Source: Spirodela intermedia
Taxonomy: Eukaryota > Streptophyta > Magnoliopsida > Alismatales > Araceae
Length of the DNA: 64,000 nucleotides
Assembly (NCBI GenBank): GCA_902729315.2
Contig: LR746268.1
Span: 4,891,501-4,955,500, forward strand
Direction of reading: 5' to 3'
This document shows, piece by piece, positions 45,031-58,551 of this stretch. Numbering within the stretch: the first letter of the stretch is position 1; the number at the start of each line of letters is the position of its first letter. The translations under genes and the position numbers were made by a program. Under the pieces are notes generated by a model, which did no database searches, had not been told where the DNA came from, and was given only the letters and a program-made list of their open reading frames with translations.

Positions 45031-47083
45031 GGAGATTTTCTTTACGCAGCCGCGTCTCCCTGCAGTTAATCAATACAAATAACGGACTGCACCCGCAAAG
45101 GACGACCGGTAGTTAAATAACCCGGCTAGGCCGGGCCGGGCCGGGCCGGGCCGGGCCGACCCATTAGAGTAACCCTCCAGACTAGTAAAATTATGCAATA
45201 TATGTGCAGGTTATTGAACCAATAATCCTATAATCGCACCAATAAAGGAAAATAACGAATCCTCCTGGTTCGCACAACGTTGCTTCGTGTGCATAATAAT
45301 CCCTCGGTGGCTGATATTCGGATAAATCGCACAAACATCCAGAGTATTTCGATCGGACGGGCCAAATCGACCAGGGCGGGTCGCTTACTTGGGAGCCACG
45401 TCCCCCCGCCCCCCGCCCCCCCCCCCACCCAACTAGCAATCAACTCCCAACCAACGCCCAGCCCAGGGAATTGATTCCCGGGTAGTTGTTTCGATTGACA
45501 GCTAATGCTTTAAAAAACACGAGATGTGGAAGCCCCTCGATATGTGCATCCAAGAACCCAAAACGGAAAGTTCAGTAGGATTGAGATCCATAGCTTCGTC
45601 GAGGAGAGAGAAGGGGGCGATCATAATCATGCACAAAAAAATTTAAATCCGCTCCTTTTTTATATATATCATCAAAACCCAACATAATGAGGATTTATGA
45701 CTGAGTAATTTAATGTTTTTTATTAATTATGGGGAATTGGTGGCTCTGGGTTTATTAGTGGACACGTTGTTTTAATGTTAATGTAATTATTACCAATATT
45801 TTACATATTTTACAGGTTCGTTGTTCGTGTGGTTTTTATTCTTTATTTGATGTATTCGATGAGGATGGATGGTGTTAATGAATGAAATGCGATATTTTTA
45901 TTGGGAGTTGTATGCTTAAAAAAATAAAAAATAAAAAGAAAAATGCAAGGATATGTTCGAAGTAGGAAGTTCATCGATCAATGCTCAGCCATTTTGCATG
46001 GTTTTTTTTCAATTAATCAGATTTTACGCCGCAATAAAGTTATTTTCCTGTTTGATTAGCGTGATATAGATCCAAAGAGCTCTTGACATGACCAAAATGC
46101 CCTTCTCGAATCGAAAATCCATTTCGAATTAGATGCATCAATCGATCCTTATACATAATATATTTCAGCGAGAGATAGAGAGAGAGAGAGAGAACAGAGC
46201 TAGGACGGCCTACTGGGCTCATTGGACATGGGTCGGGCCTGGATATCTCCTCGCGAACACTAACCAGACTAATGGTGGGCGGAGCGGCGGCCTTGGCGCA
46301 CAGGAACCCGAGTATTCTATCACACTAACTACCCAACTATTTTATCTCTGTCCTCGTCCGAATCTCCGGCAGGCCATTTTTTCTGCCGTATTTAAAATTT
46401 TGCTGTGAACAATATTATATTTTCCTTGTCCGAAAGCGGGCCCCGCAACCCATCCGGCCTGCGCCCCGCCGGGGTCCGCCAGCCCCCTCCCCGCCTTCCA
46501 CCCCTGTCGCGATGCCAGAGAGAGAGAGAGAGGGAGAGGTCGCCGCTCACGGGCCTCTCGGGGCCATCCACCCTTTCTTCCCTCCAACTGGAGTCTCCGA
46601 GATAAATACCGAGAGCGAGATAGAGAGAGAGAGAGAGCGGCGGTATATGCGGAGGTGGGGCCGACCCAGATGGAGATAAAGAGGATCGGACGGACGAGGG
46701 AGGGTGCTGAGGCTAAGAGGGCCGTACGTAGGCTGGCGTCGTCTCTGCTCACCTGGGGAAGGCTGCTGACGGGGGGATCGTCGCGTAGCGGGAAGAAGAA
46801 GATGAGACCGGCCGGTGGGGGGGGCCAGGGGGAGTCTGGGTTTTACTGCAAGGGCTGAGGCGGCGGGAGAGGTAAAACCGAGGCCTGGGGACCTGAGAAA
46901 GCGAATCATTTAAAGAAGAAATGAAAAGCAAACATACGCCCCCAACAGCGACACTCTCCCTCTCTCTATCTCCTTCTCTCTGGGTGTCGAGGGCCGAGAT
47001 AAAAACCCTAATCTCTTCCGCCGAAAGGAGAAAAGGGGGGGGTGGATAGGGGGAGGCGGAAAGGTGGGAGCTTGACGACGGAC
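45031..47083. other. divergent intergenic region between AGM-like and the unknown-function gene
   Basis: The two neighbouring genes are transcribed away from each other, so this 2-kb stretch holds both promoters. It contains the GGCCG repeat, a C-rich run (45404-45427), an AT-rich middle (45.6-46.0 kb) and short GA tracts at 46166-46190, 46515-46531 and 46621-46638. None of the short frames shows a known motif. Confidence 0.6.
45129..45158. repeat. (GGCCG)n pentanucleotide repeat
   Basis: About six perfect units of GGCCG, roughly 170-200 bases upstream of the methyltransferase start. Confidence 0.9.
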
Positions 47084-47833
47084 ATGAAGACTCTGTATCC
47101 CAAAGGCAAGGGGAAGATCCACCCCTCGCCGTCGTGCGCCACCGGAGGCGGGGCGGGAGAGGCGGTGACCGTGCTGAATCTACTGCCGGCGGCGATCCTG
47201 GCGCTCACGGCGGCGCTGGGGGCGGAGGACAAGGAGGTGCTGGCGTACTTGGTGACGCGGTCGTTGCAGGGGCCGTGCTCCGTGGTGGCGGAGGAGAGGC
47301 GGCGGTGCCGAAGGCAGGGTCACCACCAGGCCCTATTCGACTGCGGGTGCTTCGATTGCTACACCAGTTACTGGTTCCGCTGGGACTCCTCCCCCGACCG
47401 TGAGCTCATCCACCAGGCCATCGAGGCCTTCGAGGAGCACCTGGCTAGCTCGGAGCAACGCCATGCCGGAGGCAAGGGCGGTCGGCGTAGAGACCGGCGC
47501 TTCAGCGACCGGTCAGATAAGCCCAATGGAAGGAGAAAGCCGGGTAAGGTTAAAGAGGATGAGAAACCTCCGTCTGAGGAGGGAGGACCCAGCCATGGCC
47601 ATGCGAGGAGCTCCCTCCTCACAGAGGAAAGAGAGGAGGCAGAGGTCTTCTCGGGAGAGGTGGTACCGGGGGCGGAGCTGGGCCTCGGGACGGAGCTCGA
47701 GGACGAGGGAGATAGCAGTATCGACGCGGCGGCTCTCTCCCAGCCGCTGGGGAGCGAGAAGAGGAGGCCGTGGATGGACGTGATGGGCCTCTTCGGTTCT
47801 CGTTTCTGGAACCTCTGGTGCCCCTCGCCGTGA
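47084..47833 (+). CDS. conserved plant protein of unknown function (CxCFxCYxSYWxRWDSSP motif)
   Basis: A single-exon protein of 249 residues, starting MKTLYPKGKGKIHPSPS. A hydrophobic, helix-like stretch spans about 32-58 (NLLPAAILALTAALGAEDKEVLAYLV). Next comes the hallmark block at 85-104 (FDCGCFDCYTSYWFRWDSSP, Cys 87, 89 and 92), followed by RELIHQAIEAFEEHL. The remainder is a charged, probably disordered tail. I recognise this layout (short basic start with HPSP, LLPAAIL helix, CxCFxCYxSYWxRWDSSP, IHEIIEAFE-type helix) as a plant-specific family with no assigned function. The internal ATG at 47084 is used because it begins the conserved MKxLYxKxK start; an in-frame ATG at 47042 would add 14 unconserved residues. 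The three close cysteines could bind metal; this is speculation. Confidence 0.8.
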   Translation: MKTLYPKGKGKIHPSPSCATGGGAGEAVTVLNLLPAAILALTAALGAEDKEVLAYLVTRSLQGPCSVVAEERRRCRRQGHHQALFDCGCFDCYTSYWFRWDSSPDRELIHQAIEAFEEHLASSEQRHAGGKGGRRRDRRFSDRSDKPNGRRKPGKVKEDEKPPSEEGGPSHGHARSSLLTEEREEAEVFSGEVVPGAELGLGTELEDEGDSSIDAAALSQPLGSEKRRPWMDVMGLFGSRFWNLWCPSP

Positions 47834-49213
47834 GACCGCCGGATGGTGGAAATCAGAAGAACAAGAGGAAACCCTCAGTTTTAGGTTTTTTTCTCTCCCT
47901 TCTTCCTCACTTGTTCATCCTTTTTCCTTTCAGTTGATCATACGCCGTCTCTCCCTTCTGTCGGAAGGTTTTTTTGGTCGCCGTATGCTCTCTCTCTCTC
48001 TCTCCGGTAACATCCATCTCCTTCTGCTCTCCGAAAGCTTCCCTTGTGAGCTGAGAAGCCTACAGTGTATGGACATTAATGACTAGCTTGCAGCTTGCGG
48101 CAGTTAAAGCTCGGATCTTTCGACACCCAAGTCCTGGCAACCGGCCGTCACAGTCTGACCGCGCCATAATTGGCCAGCTTCCCCTTCTCTCCGGCGGGCC
48201 TGCCGTTACTCCCATCGGCGCCGCCGCTCCCCATAGCCCCCCTCCGGTGCCGGCGGCGACGGGGAGAGCCGGGGGCACCGGTGAGCTTAATTAATTGATT
48301 AGTGGTGGCATGGGTTTTATTATCGTTAGTGGAACGATAAACGGAGTGGCTGGGTGGGTGGTTTGGGTGGCTTGCTCCCACTCCGTTCTCCTCTCCCTGG
48401 AGGATTAGTTTTATATCAAGAACGTTTGAAGTGGGCAAAGGAAAAGAACGGCTGATATCTACTTATGCGAGCATATTTCTGGTACTAAAATTATACTAGA
48501 TAGATGTCATTGATACGTATCAGATGGTGTGGGTGAGTGTGGTGGGAAGGGAAGGTGGCTTTGACCCTTCCGAGTAGAGTGCGGCCCACCGACCGCGCAA
48601 CTGAGGTGGGTTTAACTTTTCGTCAGCGAGTAGTCTCCGTCAGGCGGTGCAGAGAGAGGCCAAGTTATTTTTTCGCCGGTCAGGTTTGAAGCCATAATCA
48701 ATTGAACTTGATCGGGTCCTTCACGAGCACGCTTCTAGCTTGGGCCCGAAGAAAAGCCAAGGAAACAGGCTAGGAGTTTGACTAATGCTATGAGCCGTTG
48801 CATAGGTTGTTGAGGGTTGACCCTAGGGCAAGAAAATGTATGAAATATTGACTTCTGGGTCAGACTATCGATGACTCTCGGTAAGGGCCTGGATAAGAAG
48901 TAGGTCGGGCCAAACTTATTTCTCATGCTGGAGTTGACTTTAAGGCGTTCGTGTGAATTGGGAGATGTGTCTGCGGGTGAGTAATCTATGACGGCGCACG
49001 GTGACATTGATCTCAGAGTACAACCCTAGATAGAAAAAAACTAGAACGCCCAGAGATTAAGCAGTCAATCTTAATTAAGAGGAGTTTACGGCAGGATTAG
49101 CACTTATGGCGAGGGACCCTCAACCAGTTGACATTTGCTCACAAGACATTAATTATGGTGGACTTCTTCTGACAGGTGACTTTGACTGCACATCGAAAGG
49201 TGGAGACCGCTGT

Positions 49214-49513
<300 letters not shown>

Positions 49514-49876
49514 GGCCTACCTACGCAGGCCCATTTTCTGTGGGCTTGAACAGGTCAAATAGACGGGAAAAGTTTGCGCCAACCCAGTCGCAGCCCGTGC
49601 TTCCCTCTTCGTCCTCAACGGGACTTCAGCTTGAAGAAGAAACGATAAGACGGTGATCTCGGGACGTGGTGAGTTTATCGGTTTAATTATCCGTTAATAT
49701 GCTGGGATTTAGTTGCCTCATAATAAGGTTTCTTCGTGTAATTTAATTTACTCAATCGGCCAGCCGATGCAACCTCTTTTCACAAGACTAGAATTCCTTA
49801 CATCCATGTAAAATCGGTGAAGCCGGATTCTATTTCGGGCAGACTCTCTCTCCCTCTTTCTCAAGCCGGATTCTAC

Positions 49877-49878
<2 letters not shown>

Positions 49879-49918
<40 letters not shown>
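49879..49918. repeat. (AG)n microsatellite, ~40 bp
   Basis: An uninterrupted AG tract about 365 bases beyond the large GA array. Confidence 0.95.
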
Positions 49919-49920
<2 letters not shown>

Positions 49921-51999
49921 TCTCCGCCACTCGCACAGACTTCCCCTTTTCCTCTCTCATTACACGAAGAGAAGGGAATCGGATATTTCCTAATTTCTAC
50001 CTTCATTTAACATTGTAACAACTGTGTGCTGGGTCGTTTTGCATATTCACTCTTTCGTTGCCCTCGCTCCGGCTGCTCTTGATCGGTCCTTATGACTACG
50101 CCTAGGATTCCTTCTTAACAACCATGATTTAAAATGAAGGGACGATTGTTGCAGCAGCGACTACAAAGTTTTAGGGGAGAAAACAAAAGAGTGGTCAAAC
50201 GATGCAAAGCTTACGCGAGACTACCTGCGTCCGTCCGTTTATCGCGTTCTCGCGATAAAACCGTCGTTAGAAGTCTCCTTCTCCATTTTCCTCTCTCGCC
50301 CTCGACCTTGGGGTTTGGCTGTCTCAGAGTGATTTGAAAACCAGTGAGAGTCAGGAGGAGGACGACGACGAATTGGGCGTGGCTGGTTATTAAACACGCG
50401 TTCCCATGGGCGACAATGATAATATATAACGAAGAAAATCAGCAAGGGACGATACGATTCTCTCCTTCCGATCGTTTTGTGGTTGTTTGTTTGTCCTAAT
50501 TGAGGGAACGATGGCCCTCATACGTCTCCTTCTGTGTCGGATGGCGGAGCATTGGACCGGGAACGGTGTGTTCTCACACGTAGTTCTTTCCCCCCGCAAT
50601 TATGAAACGCATATCTAGGACCAGTGATGATTGTTCAGATCCTGCCGTCTGAAAACCTGAGCTCAGCTTCTCAGTAGACCCCGCGACGAATTGGGTCGGG
50701 CAAAAGGATCCAAGCAGAGAGGGTTGGAGGTGAGGAAGGGACGAGATCATTGGTTCTTTCTAAAATAGTTGAATGGTCCATGGTGCGCTAGGCGTCTTAT
50801 TTTCTACAGAGCTAATTTGAAGTCGCATCATGTCCATCCACGAGGTTGGGCGATATTTTTCAGCAACTCTCCAAGCTCATTACATCTCAGTTCTGTAGCA
50901 ATCACATCAATAACTGCAATCGTGAAACGATCAAATCATTCAAGGCTACGCAAATTGATATCTAGTGGAAAGTAGACTCCTAAACTGATTTTAAAAATGA
51001 CAATGTAATAGCTACTAAAAAAGTAAACGTGATTATTCAAAAGATGTGCAATTGATCTTGAGTTTGATGACTCAATAATGTTGACACCATTCAAGTCTTG
51101 TTGGGAATAGTCTCAATAGTGATTGATAATAAAATAAACTTATTAACATAATCCCCTTGTTGTCTATTGATTTTGGGTATAATAGCCTAATAAGTTTAAC
51201 TGCCCGGAATAAATATTATAAATGTTATAATGTTAACAGTCAACAGGACACAATGTTCACTTTTAGCATTCTCTTTTTCGCCGTGTAGAATTAGGTTTTT
51301 GGTAAATAACTTGATTTCTCTCGACAAAGACGAGAACATTCGAACACTAATGATGAACTTATGACCACACTTCCTTTCGGTTTCTCTCCACTATGTGATG
51401 GCGGGAAATGAGTTTATGAGAAATTTCACTATTTATTTCTCTTAAGTTGATGTGATGAGAGAGCAAGTGGTGAATTACCGATCTGGGGCTGCGTGAGAGT
51501 CTGCCACAGTGGGTCGACGGGTTGAATTCATTTCTTTTGTATTTTTCTTCATTGAAAATGGACTCACAGACTGAGGAGGAGGAGGAGAGCCGGTTGTTTG
51601 CTGGGAACTGTTGTCTTCCCGTTGTCTCTAACCATCGAAGGAGAAGATAGCTCATCCTCTTGTTCAACTAGAGGAGAGCTAGAGGGGATGCCTGCCGCCA
51701 GTGACGACAACTGCACCTTGTTCTTTTTGGGTACTGTGAATGAAGTCGATTGAGATGAACTGCAGAAACTGTGAGGTGCTGCGATAAAAGGCTGGAGACT
51801 TTTGCTGGGGCTTAGGTTGCTACGTAAGGGTTGTAAGTGCCCATCTCCTCGATCTTCTGATCTTAAGATACTATTTATTTTATGTAATCGTGCTGGGTAG
51901 GGACAGTTCAAATCATCAATTTGTAGAGATATTCGATCCACATGCTGTATCTGCGTAATTGTTGTCCGGTCAAGTCCATTCACATGAAGAAAAGGAGAG

Positions 52000-52000
52000 A

Positions 52001-52034
<34 letters not shown>
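52000..52034. repeat. (CT)n microsatellite, ~35 bp
   Basis: An uninterrupted CT tract in intergenic DNA. Confidence 0.9.
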
Positions 52035-52037
<3 letters not shown>

Positions 52038-55000
52038 CTCTAGTAAAGAAGAGAGGAAAGGACAGAAGAGAAGTACCAGCTTTCTTTGCCGCGTGAATGA
52101 CGAGATCACATTGCCCCATTTTTCACTTTTTCGTTGGACCATTTGGAGGCCCCTCACTGCAGAGCAGCGGCAGTGAACCCGGTTTCCCCATTGCAGCCTG
52201 TTCCCCATTACTCCCTTTCTTTGCGGAGGCCGCATTTGTCAAGCTGGGCAGCAGACGCAGTTGGGGTTGCAGGCAATGCGGACGAAGATAGCACGAGTAG
52301 AACCGGTAGGAGCAGTACTAAGGAGTTCAATGAGACGATGGATAGAGCTTCAGGCGAGGGACCTCTCTTCCCTGGAATTGTTCTTGAGTACGGATCTCCC
52401 TGACGAGCACCGTTTCCGCAGATTCACTCTTCGTTTCCGCCGCCCTGCCTTAGGCTGGATCTTTCGGAGGTTGTCGACGATCAGAAAGAAGCAGGGTGGG
52501 GGGCTAAGCATAAGAGGAGAAGATAAATAAAAAACAGCTCTAATTAATTAACTTCCCATCTACATAGCTTCAGATAATGAAGGAAAATCTCAATCCCAGG
52601 TCTCCTACCTGATGCAGCTTACATGTTCAAGACGCATGGATACTGGGAGCTTATATAAGGTGGAAGGATAGCCTTCCATATGTTCTTGATAAATCTTTGA
52701 GATATAATTTGTAGAAAAAATATATCTTATATTATGCTAAATATGAAAGGTAGACGCAGACGGCTCTTATCTCCGACTTTTTCCTCGTTCATACTCCAAT
52801 ATCCACCAAAATAGCAAAAACAAGTGGAAACTTTCGAATGTAACCCCAAGAAGGAGTGCAAGGCGGAAAGCCGTCTCCACTCGGCCGCCAAAAAAGGAGT
52901 ATAAAACTAGGACGCAAGCTGAGCTTGTGGGAAAGCTCTTTGCTCTCATAAAGCAGAATAAGATGGGGCTCCGACGGCTATCCAAAGGCAACCTAAATAT
53001 CTACACAAAATTTTCCTTGATTATAAATCCATCAGGATCATCACATCACCAGAATAGGAACATGTTTACCACAAAATGATTGTAAAATGTTTCACTTAAC
53101 TAATAAAAGTGAATGTACCATACACAACTCTCCATGTAAAATATGTGTGTGAACGCACAAGCCGGCCTGGCCTTTTAAAGTACAGTCTAAGCTTGAAAAT
53201 CTTTTGACCCTTGTGATCGTGAAACATGCACATGGGGTGAACGTATGCTCCGGACTTGGGGCCATACCCTAAGGAAGGTCGGACCAGGCCCTAGTATGAT
53301 CCCGACTGAGCAAGAGACGCTTAATTTTCTTTCCACCGTAATTTTGACGTCAATCTGGAGGACAATGGACGGGGGTCGCGTCGGGGCTGAGTCCATTGCC
53401 ACGTCTCACTTGAGGACTTGCCATCTGGAACTATAGGACGCCACTCCTCTCTATCTGCTTTGTGAAGCTTGTGTTTGTTGGGCTTTACCCAAGTGAGGGC
53501 AAACATTGATTGTACAATATGTCGGTGGACAAGAAGCCTTTGGTGTCATATCTCACCGAATAGATCAGAAGTGAAGCCATCCAGACGAGATAGCTTCTGG
53601 TTGGTCCGCGACATCTGCCGTGAACTAGGGTTATGCGATAGACCGTGTGTGTAGGAGATTCATAGCTATTCCTTCGTACCCAGTCGCCCAAATTGATGGG
53701 TTCGTCGCAACGAAGAAAAATACAATAAGAACCACATGAAACCAAGTACACGTAACACCATTCATCACTTCGAATTATGGCTATTTCAGGTATACAAATC
53801 GTTGATCGAGGATTGTTCTGTGGTGGGTAACGAACTAGCGTAATTCTGTCGCTGCTTGCAAAAAACCACACGTGGAGTGCTATCAAAATAATATACATGA
53901 AGGTTTGATGGGTCTTAATGTTTAATGGACAGATTTCAAGGATACACATCTCTGCTATATCATGAATATCCCCGCACTTGGCCTTCTAGATTAATTGTAA
54001 AAGTCCGAAATTGTAATAATCAACAAGATTTTCAAAAACTAAATTTACAAAACCTTTGGTCTAGGAGTAGATATTATTCCTATATATGATAGAAGGCGAA
54101 AAGATTGTCCTTCCCCCAGACAGCATGACGATTGGGAACCTTAACGTGAATCTAGGTTTTTTACTATAATCATTTCCATATTGAAACCACTGCGGTAATT
54201 CTGCAACTATATATTTAACTCTCTTAAAATGCTCAAAATTTATAATACATTATTTCGTGATAGAGTTTCAGGCAACTCATTTCCGAAGAGACTCGTAATG
54301 GATGCTAAAGCATAAAATGTATTTGCCCTTTCATCTTGGTCGACAGATCATATGTATTAATGTAATATTCTTAAGTTAGAAAAAAGAAAACAAGCCATTG
54401 TGATTATTTAGAGTGGATAGTTGATTTTAAATTGGTTGACATAATACGTTAATGCTGTTTCTAATCTGGAAACTGTGCTCATGAGCCTGATGTTCTATTT
54501 CTATTGCACCCGTGTGATGGTGTAGAAGAGTATTACCTTCGAAAGTGAACGGGGATGATGGAAGAGTATCTCATTCGGAGAAATACAAAAAAAACGTAAA
54601 ATTACATAAAGAAGGTTATTCACTGATTGAAATAGATTTCGAGCATGATGACCAAATATTTTAACTAATAAATACACTTTTAGTATAAGTACAAAAAAAC
54701 TGAGAAGATAAAATCATATACCAAAATCTGACAAGATATGTAAATAGCTGTGAAGATTCAGGCATGGAGGATGAATAAGATGATGAAGATCATCAAAGCG
54801 GGATCCTTTTCTTATGTGAAGGGTAGAAAAACTCATCCTTTCGTCATAATTTAAATTCATAATCGCATCTCATATATAACCACTGCATAACTATCTTTTT
54901 ATATAAAAAAATTGAGTTTCTCAAACGATTACCATAAAGTGGAAGATGAACCATAATATCTATCAATTTCACTGAAGCAAGATAAGTCAGAACCCTAGAG

Positions 55001-58000
55001 TTAGAAGTACGAGTAACTACAGTCCGACAAGAGTTTTATCCTAAACTTTAAGGAAACTAAGTATTTTATCCTGAACTTTATCTTTTCTAAAAAATGTAAA
55101 AACTATAGTAACAACATCTTACGCTTCTAGCTACACGTGAGATCATATATGCTATTTCGAATGAGTTTTAGTTAGTGAGGATATGAATAACTTAAAATTC
55201 CTTTTTCATGAACAATCTATCCATCATCATCCAACATTGATAATAGTCGATTATAGAATCCTAGTCAGATTTGTTTTAGTTTTGTCAAAAGGTCAAGATA
55301 TTATTAATTTCATTATAGTAAGAAAGTCGTGCGTCAATAAATATGGGCTCCACGGCATTAGGCTAGACCCCTGGACCCGGCTCCGAAGGGGATAGGGTTA
55401 GGCTGGGTCGAAATTCAGGCAATATCAGGCCGGTATCGAGGCCAGGCCTGCCCCATTGTAATGGAATACTAATAATAATAAGTAATAATCAGGTGAAATC
55501 AATTCTCAATAGTCAAATCATTTCATTATAGTAAAAGTCAGCCTTAGGCCATTCAGTTGACTACCGAAAGATACATGAGGTGGACACGGCAGTGTCGAAA
55601 ATCAAACGATGACCCATACAAGTTTCTCTACGAGGATGATCCAGGAGGGAGTCTGCTTCACGTTTACTATTGCTGGTATCTTCCTCGAACCTGAAGCAGA
55701 TATCTTTCCAATTGGACGCAGAAAGTCAACTTGGTCGCGAGCGTTTATAGTAAAAGGTTCGTTTAACCGTCAGGGAATACGATAAAATAATGTGTTAAAA
55801 GAAAGGAATAAACTGTCATTGAGTAAACACGAGTACTCGCTTAAAATATTTATTTGAGTTGGATGATTCAATAGGTAAATCATTACATTATCAAATTGGT
55901 CAGTTAAACGGCCTAATTTTTTCCCCATTTGCCATTGAGTCAAGTCATATATTTAAGCATGGTAATGAACCCCGTTGAATTTGGCCGGATCAGCTAAGAA
56001 CCGGGCACAAAAAATACAACTAGACAACGTCAAGACCAATACAGCCTATCCTACATACGTGGGTTCATGGTGTCCTAGTGCAAGAGATAAGAGGCCATGG
56101 TTTATTTTTTTATTTTTTTAGGTATGTTGTCGGCCTCTACCGAGGGAACCCCGACTGGGTGAAGTCCCCTGCTTATGGGTGCATGCATCTACAGGAGACA
56201 TAGGGCATGGCAGTTCCAAGTAACGGGGGGACCTTGCTGGGCAATTGAACGCTACTCAGGAGTGGTGCAACTCATGCTGGGGCCCCTTGCACTTCGAAAA
56301 GGAGGCTCAGTAGCTTTAGAAGAACCACCTTATCTTCCCTGAATTCCGTTGCGCGGTTGTACGCAGAGACAGCGAAAGAAGCTACGGTCGGTAGAGCACT
56401 TTCTACGCGAGGGCTCCAGCTGGAACGTGGAAGAAACTTTATCAGCGTGGAAAGATTTGCCACAAATTATCGTCGCGTAGTTATCGTAAAATTCTGAAGT
56501 AATTTTATGTTTTAGCTTAGTTTTAAAAGTAATTTCCTAAAGAAAACATATAACACACTCTCAATTTGTATATGTGGTCCTCTAATGTACGAGAAAATAT
56601 ATCGTATTTAATCTTAAAATTTTTCTGTCCAACTTAAAGCTACTAGTTTGCGGCAACATACACTGCGAATTTAGGTGTTTATTCAGTAGTGAGACATACT
56701 GAAATCACTTCTTAGACGTAATTCATTATTCGTGAAATGAGCCGACTTATCTCAAACACGCATTCAGTAAATCTTTAATCGATTCATCAATATTTGAAAA
56801 ACAACCATTCTCATCGACAGCCAGCCCATTCAACGTGAAGACGGGTAAAATCCCCATGTGACGAGGGCTTCTTCCCATCGTCCAAATTACACCAACCCGG
56901 GATACCTTAGGGTTACGGAAACGCAAGAGGATCATCTGTTCCACGAATGAAATGACGGAGAGCGGGAGGGCCGAAGGGCGGAAGGGAGGGAGGGGAACAG
57001 AAAGAGAGTGGTCGACGTCTAAATGAGATGGTCGGTGGCGACTGACTGTGTGATTACTCGTTGGTACAACGGTGCTTTCTCCCTCAGGTTTCTAGCTCTC
57101 TACGAGAAGTTTCCTTTGTCAATACTAGTCAGAAATAACAGAGATAGGGACAGCCCTATTCTTCCATTAACGTATACTTGGGATAAGAGTACATCAATAC
57201 AAATACCAATTTTAGACAATAATTGGTCGTCAAAGAGGAAATAGCTCATCTTTAACGGTTATCAAGTAATGGCTCATTTTCTTCTTCTCCATGATATTTG
57301 TCACTAGCTAGGTGTTAACAGTTTGATCTACGACAATATCTTTTAACATTAAAAATGAAAGCTTACTATACAAGGTAATTTGATGTATTTTTTATTTCAA
57401 TCTTTGGATTATGATGTAAGTTCATCCCTAGTGGTACGATATCGTGAATTAGTTGAGCTGATTATGTAAAGATTTTAGAAAAACTATCCTGCGGAACAAG
57501 TAAAAGATAGTTTACTAGGCGAAAAACTGCTTGTTCATAAAGAAACCTGTATGTTTAACATTTATGAAAATAATGGAACAGTAAAACATGTGTACATAAA
57601 GATGTGAATCATGAGAATTTAAAGACTGATAGTTAGAAAAAGAACAGTGACCGCTTAAACCCCCTCCTTTGCCAATGCTCTTCATTATGTAAACATCTAG
57701 TTTCTCCTCTCTCCCTCACTCCACCTCCCGTCTCAGTGACTGCGGTCGCGGTTGGCCCGACGGAGACTTTGTAATCAAAGATGCCCCAACGAGCCTAAGG
57801 TCGTTAATGGCTGTCTACGTGGGGCGGCGTAAACCACAGGCTCCTATTCCGGCGAACAGAGAAGGCTGAGTCCCGCGACAGAGGCTGGCCCGCCGCCACC
57901 CTGCCGCCCCGCGTCGGCGCGTATCATTCGAGTTTGGCGAAGGAGATACGGCTCCGAGAAGCTTGTATGCTTCTATATGTTTCCCTCTGCCTACCATGGT

Positions 58001-58134
58001 CCACGGCCCAACCATCCTTCCCATCTGCACTTTATCCGTGCCCATATGCACTTTATCAGCACCTCCCCTTCCCCTTGGAAACACGTCGGGCCCTCTCCTT
58101 ACAGTCGCCATCCCGCTTTCCTTCTCTTCCTGCA

Positions 58135-58141
58135 TATATAT
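58135..58141 (+). promoter_or_regulatory. candidate TATA box of LAZY1
   Basis: TATATAT lies about 200 bases before the ATG at 58342 and just before a CT tract (58183-58201), which would fall in the 5' UTR. Position is plausible for a plant core promoter. Confidence 0.4.
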
Positions 58142-58182
58142 CAATCGCCCTATTGCGCCAGATAATTCCTGTTCTTGACAAT

Positions 58183-58201
58183 CTCTCTCTCTCTCTCTCT
58201 C
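58183..58201. repeat. (CT)n tract in the probable LAZY1 5' UTR
   Basis: A short CT tract between the candidate TATA box and the start codon. A second, interrupted CT tract (58520-58552) lies at the start of LAZY1 intron 2. Confidence 0.85.
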
Positions 58202-58341
58202 GCTCGTTCTACCTTCAAGGCTCTTCCCAGCCACTGGGGCAAATTCCACTTCTCGAAACTCTACGCGACTATTTTTCTCCCCTTCCTCATCTCTCTTCCT
58301 CTCCTCATCCTCTACCTCCGATAGCAGAAGGCCAGAGAGAA

Positions 58342-58519
58342 ATGAAGGTAGATAGCACCGGTCCGTGTCGTTGTCGATGCCGTCTTTGCGTCCGGATGTT
58401 ATATTTTCTCATCGTATCCTTCTTTCTGGTGAATTCAGATACTGGGATGGATGCACCGCAAGTTCCGGCAGAATGATGCTTCCGATGATTCATTCAGGGA
58501 TATCGCTGCCGGTAACATC

Positions 58520-58551
<32 letters not shown>

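Noticed and set aside
44523-45116. 197-codon plus-strand frame
   Set aside because: It is a mirror frame of the AGM-like methyltransferase.
51564-52235. 223-codon minus-strand frame
   Set aside because: It includes a translated CT tract, has no recognisable domain, and other frames are open over the same stretch.
53485-53949. 154-codon minus-strand frame
   Set aside because: No recognisable domain, no low-complexity explanation, but no splice or promoter support either; left uncalled.
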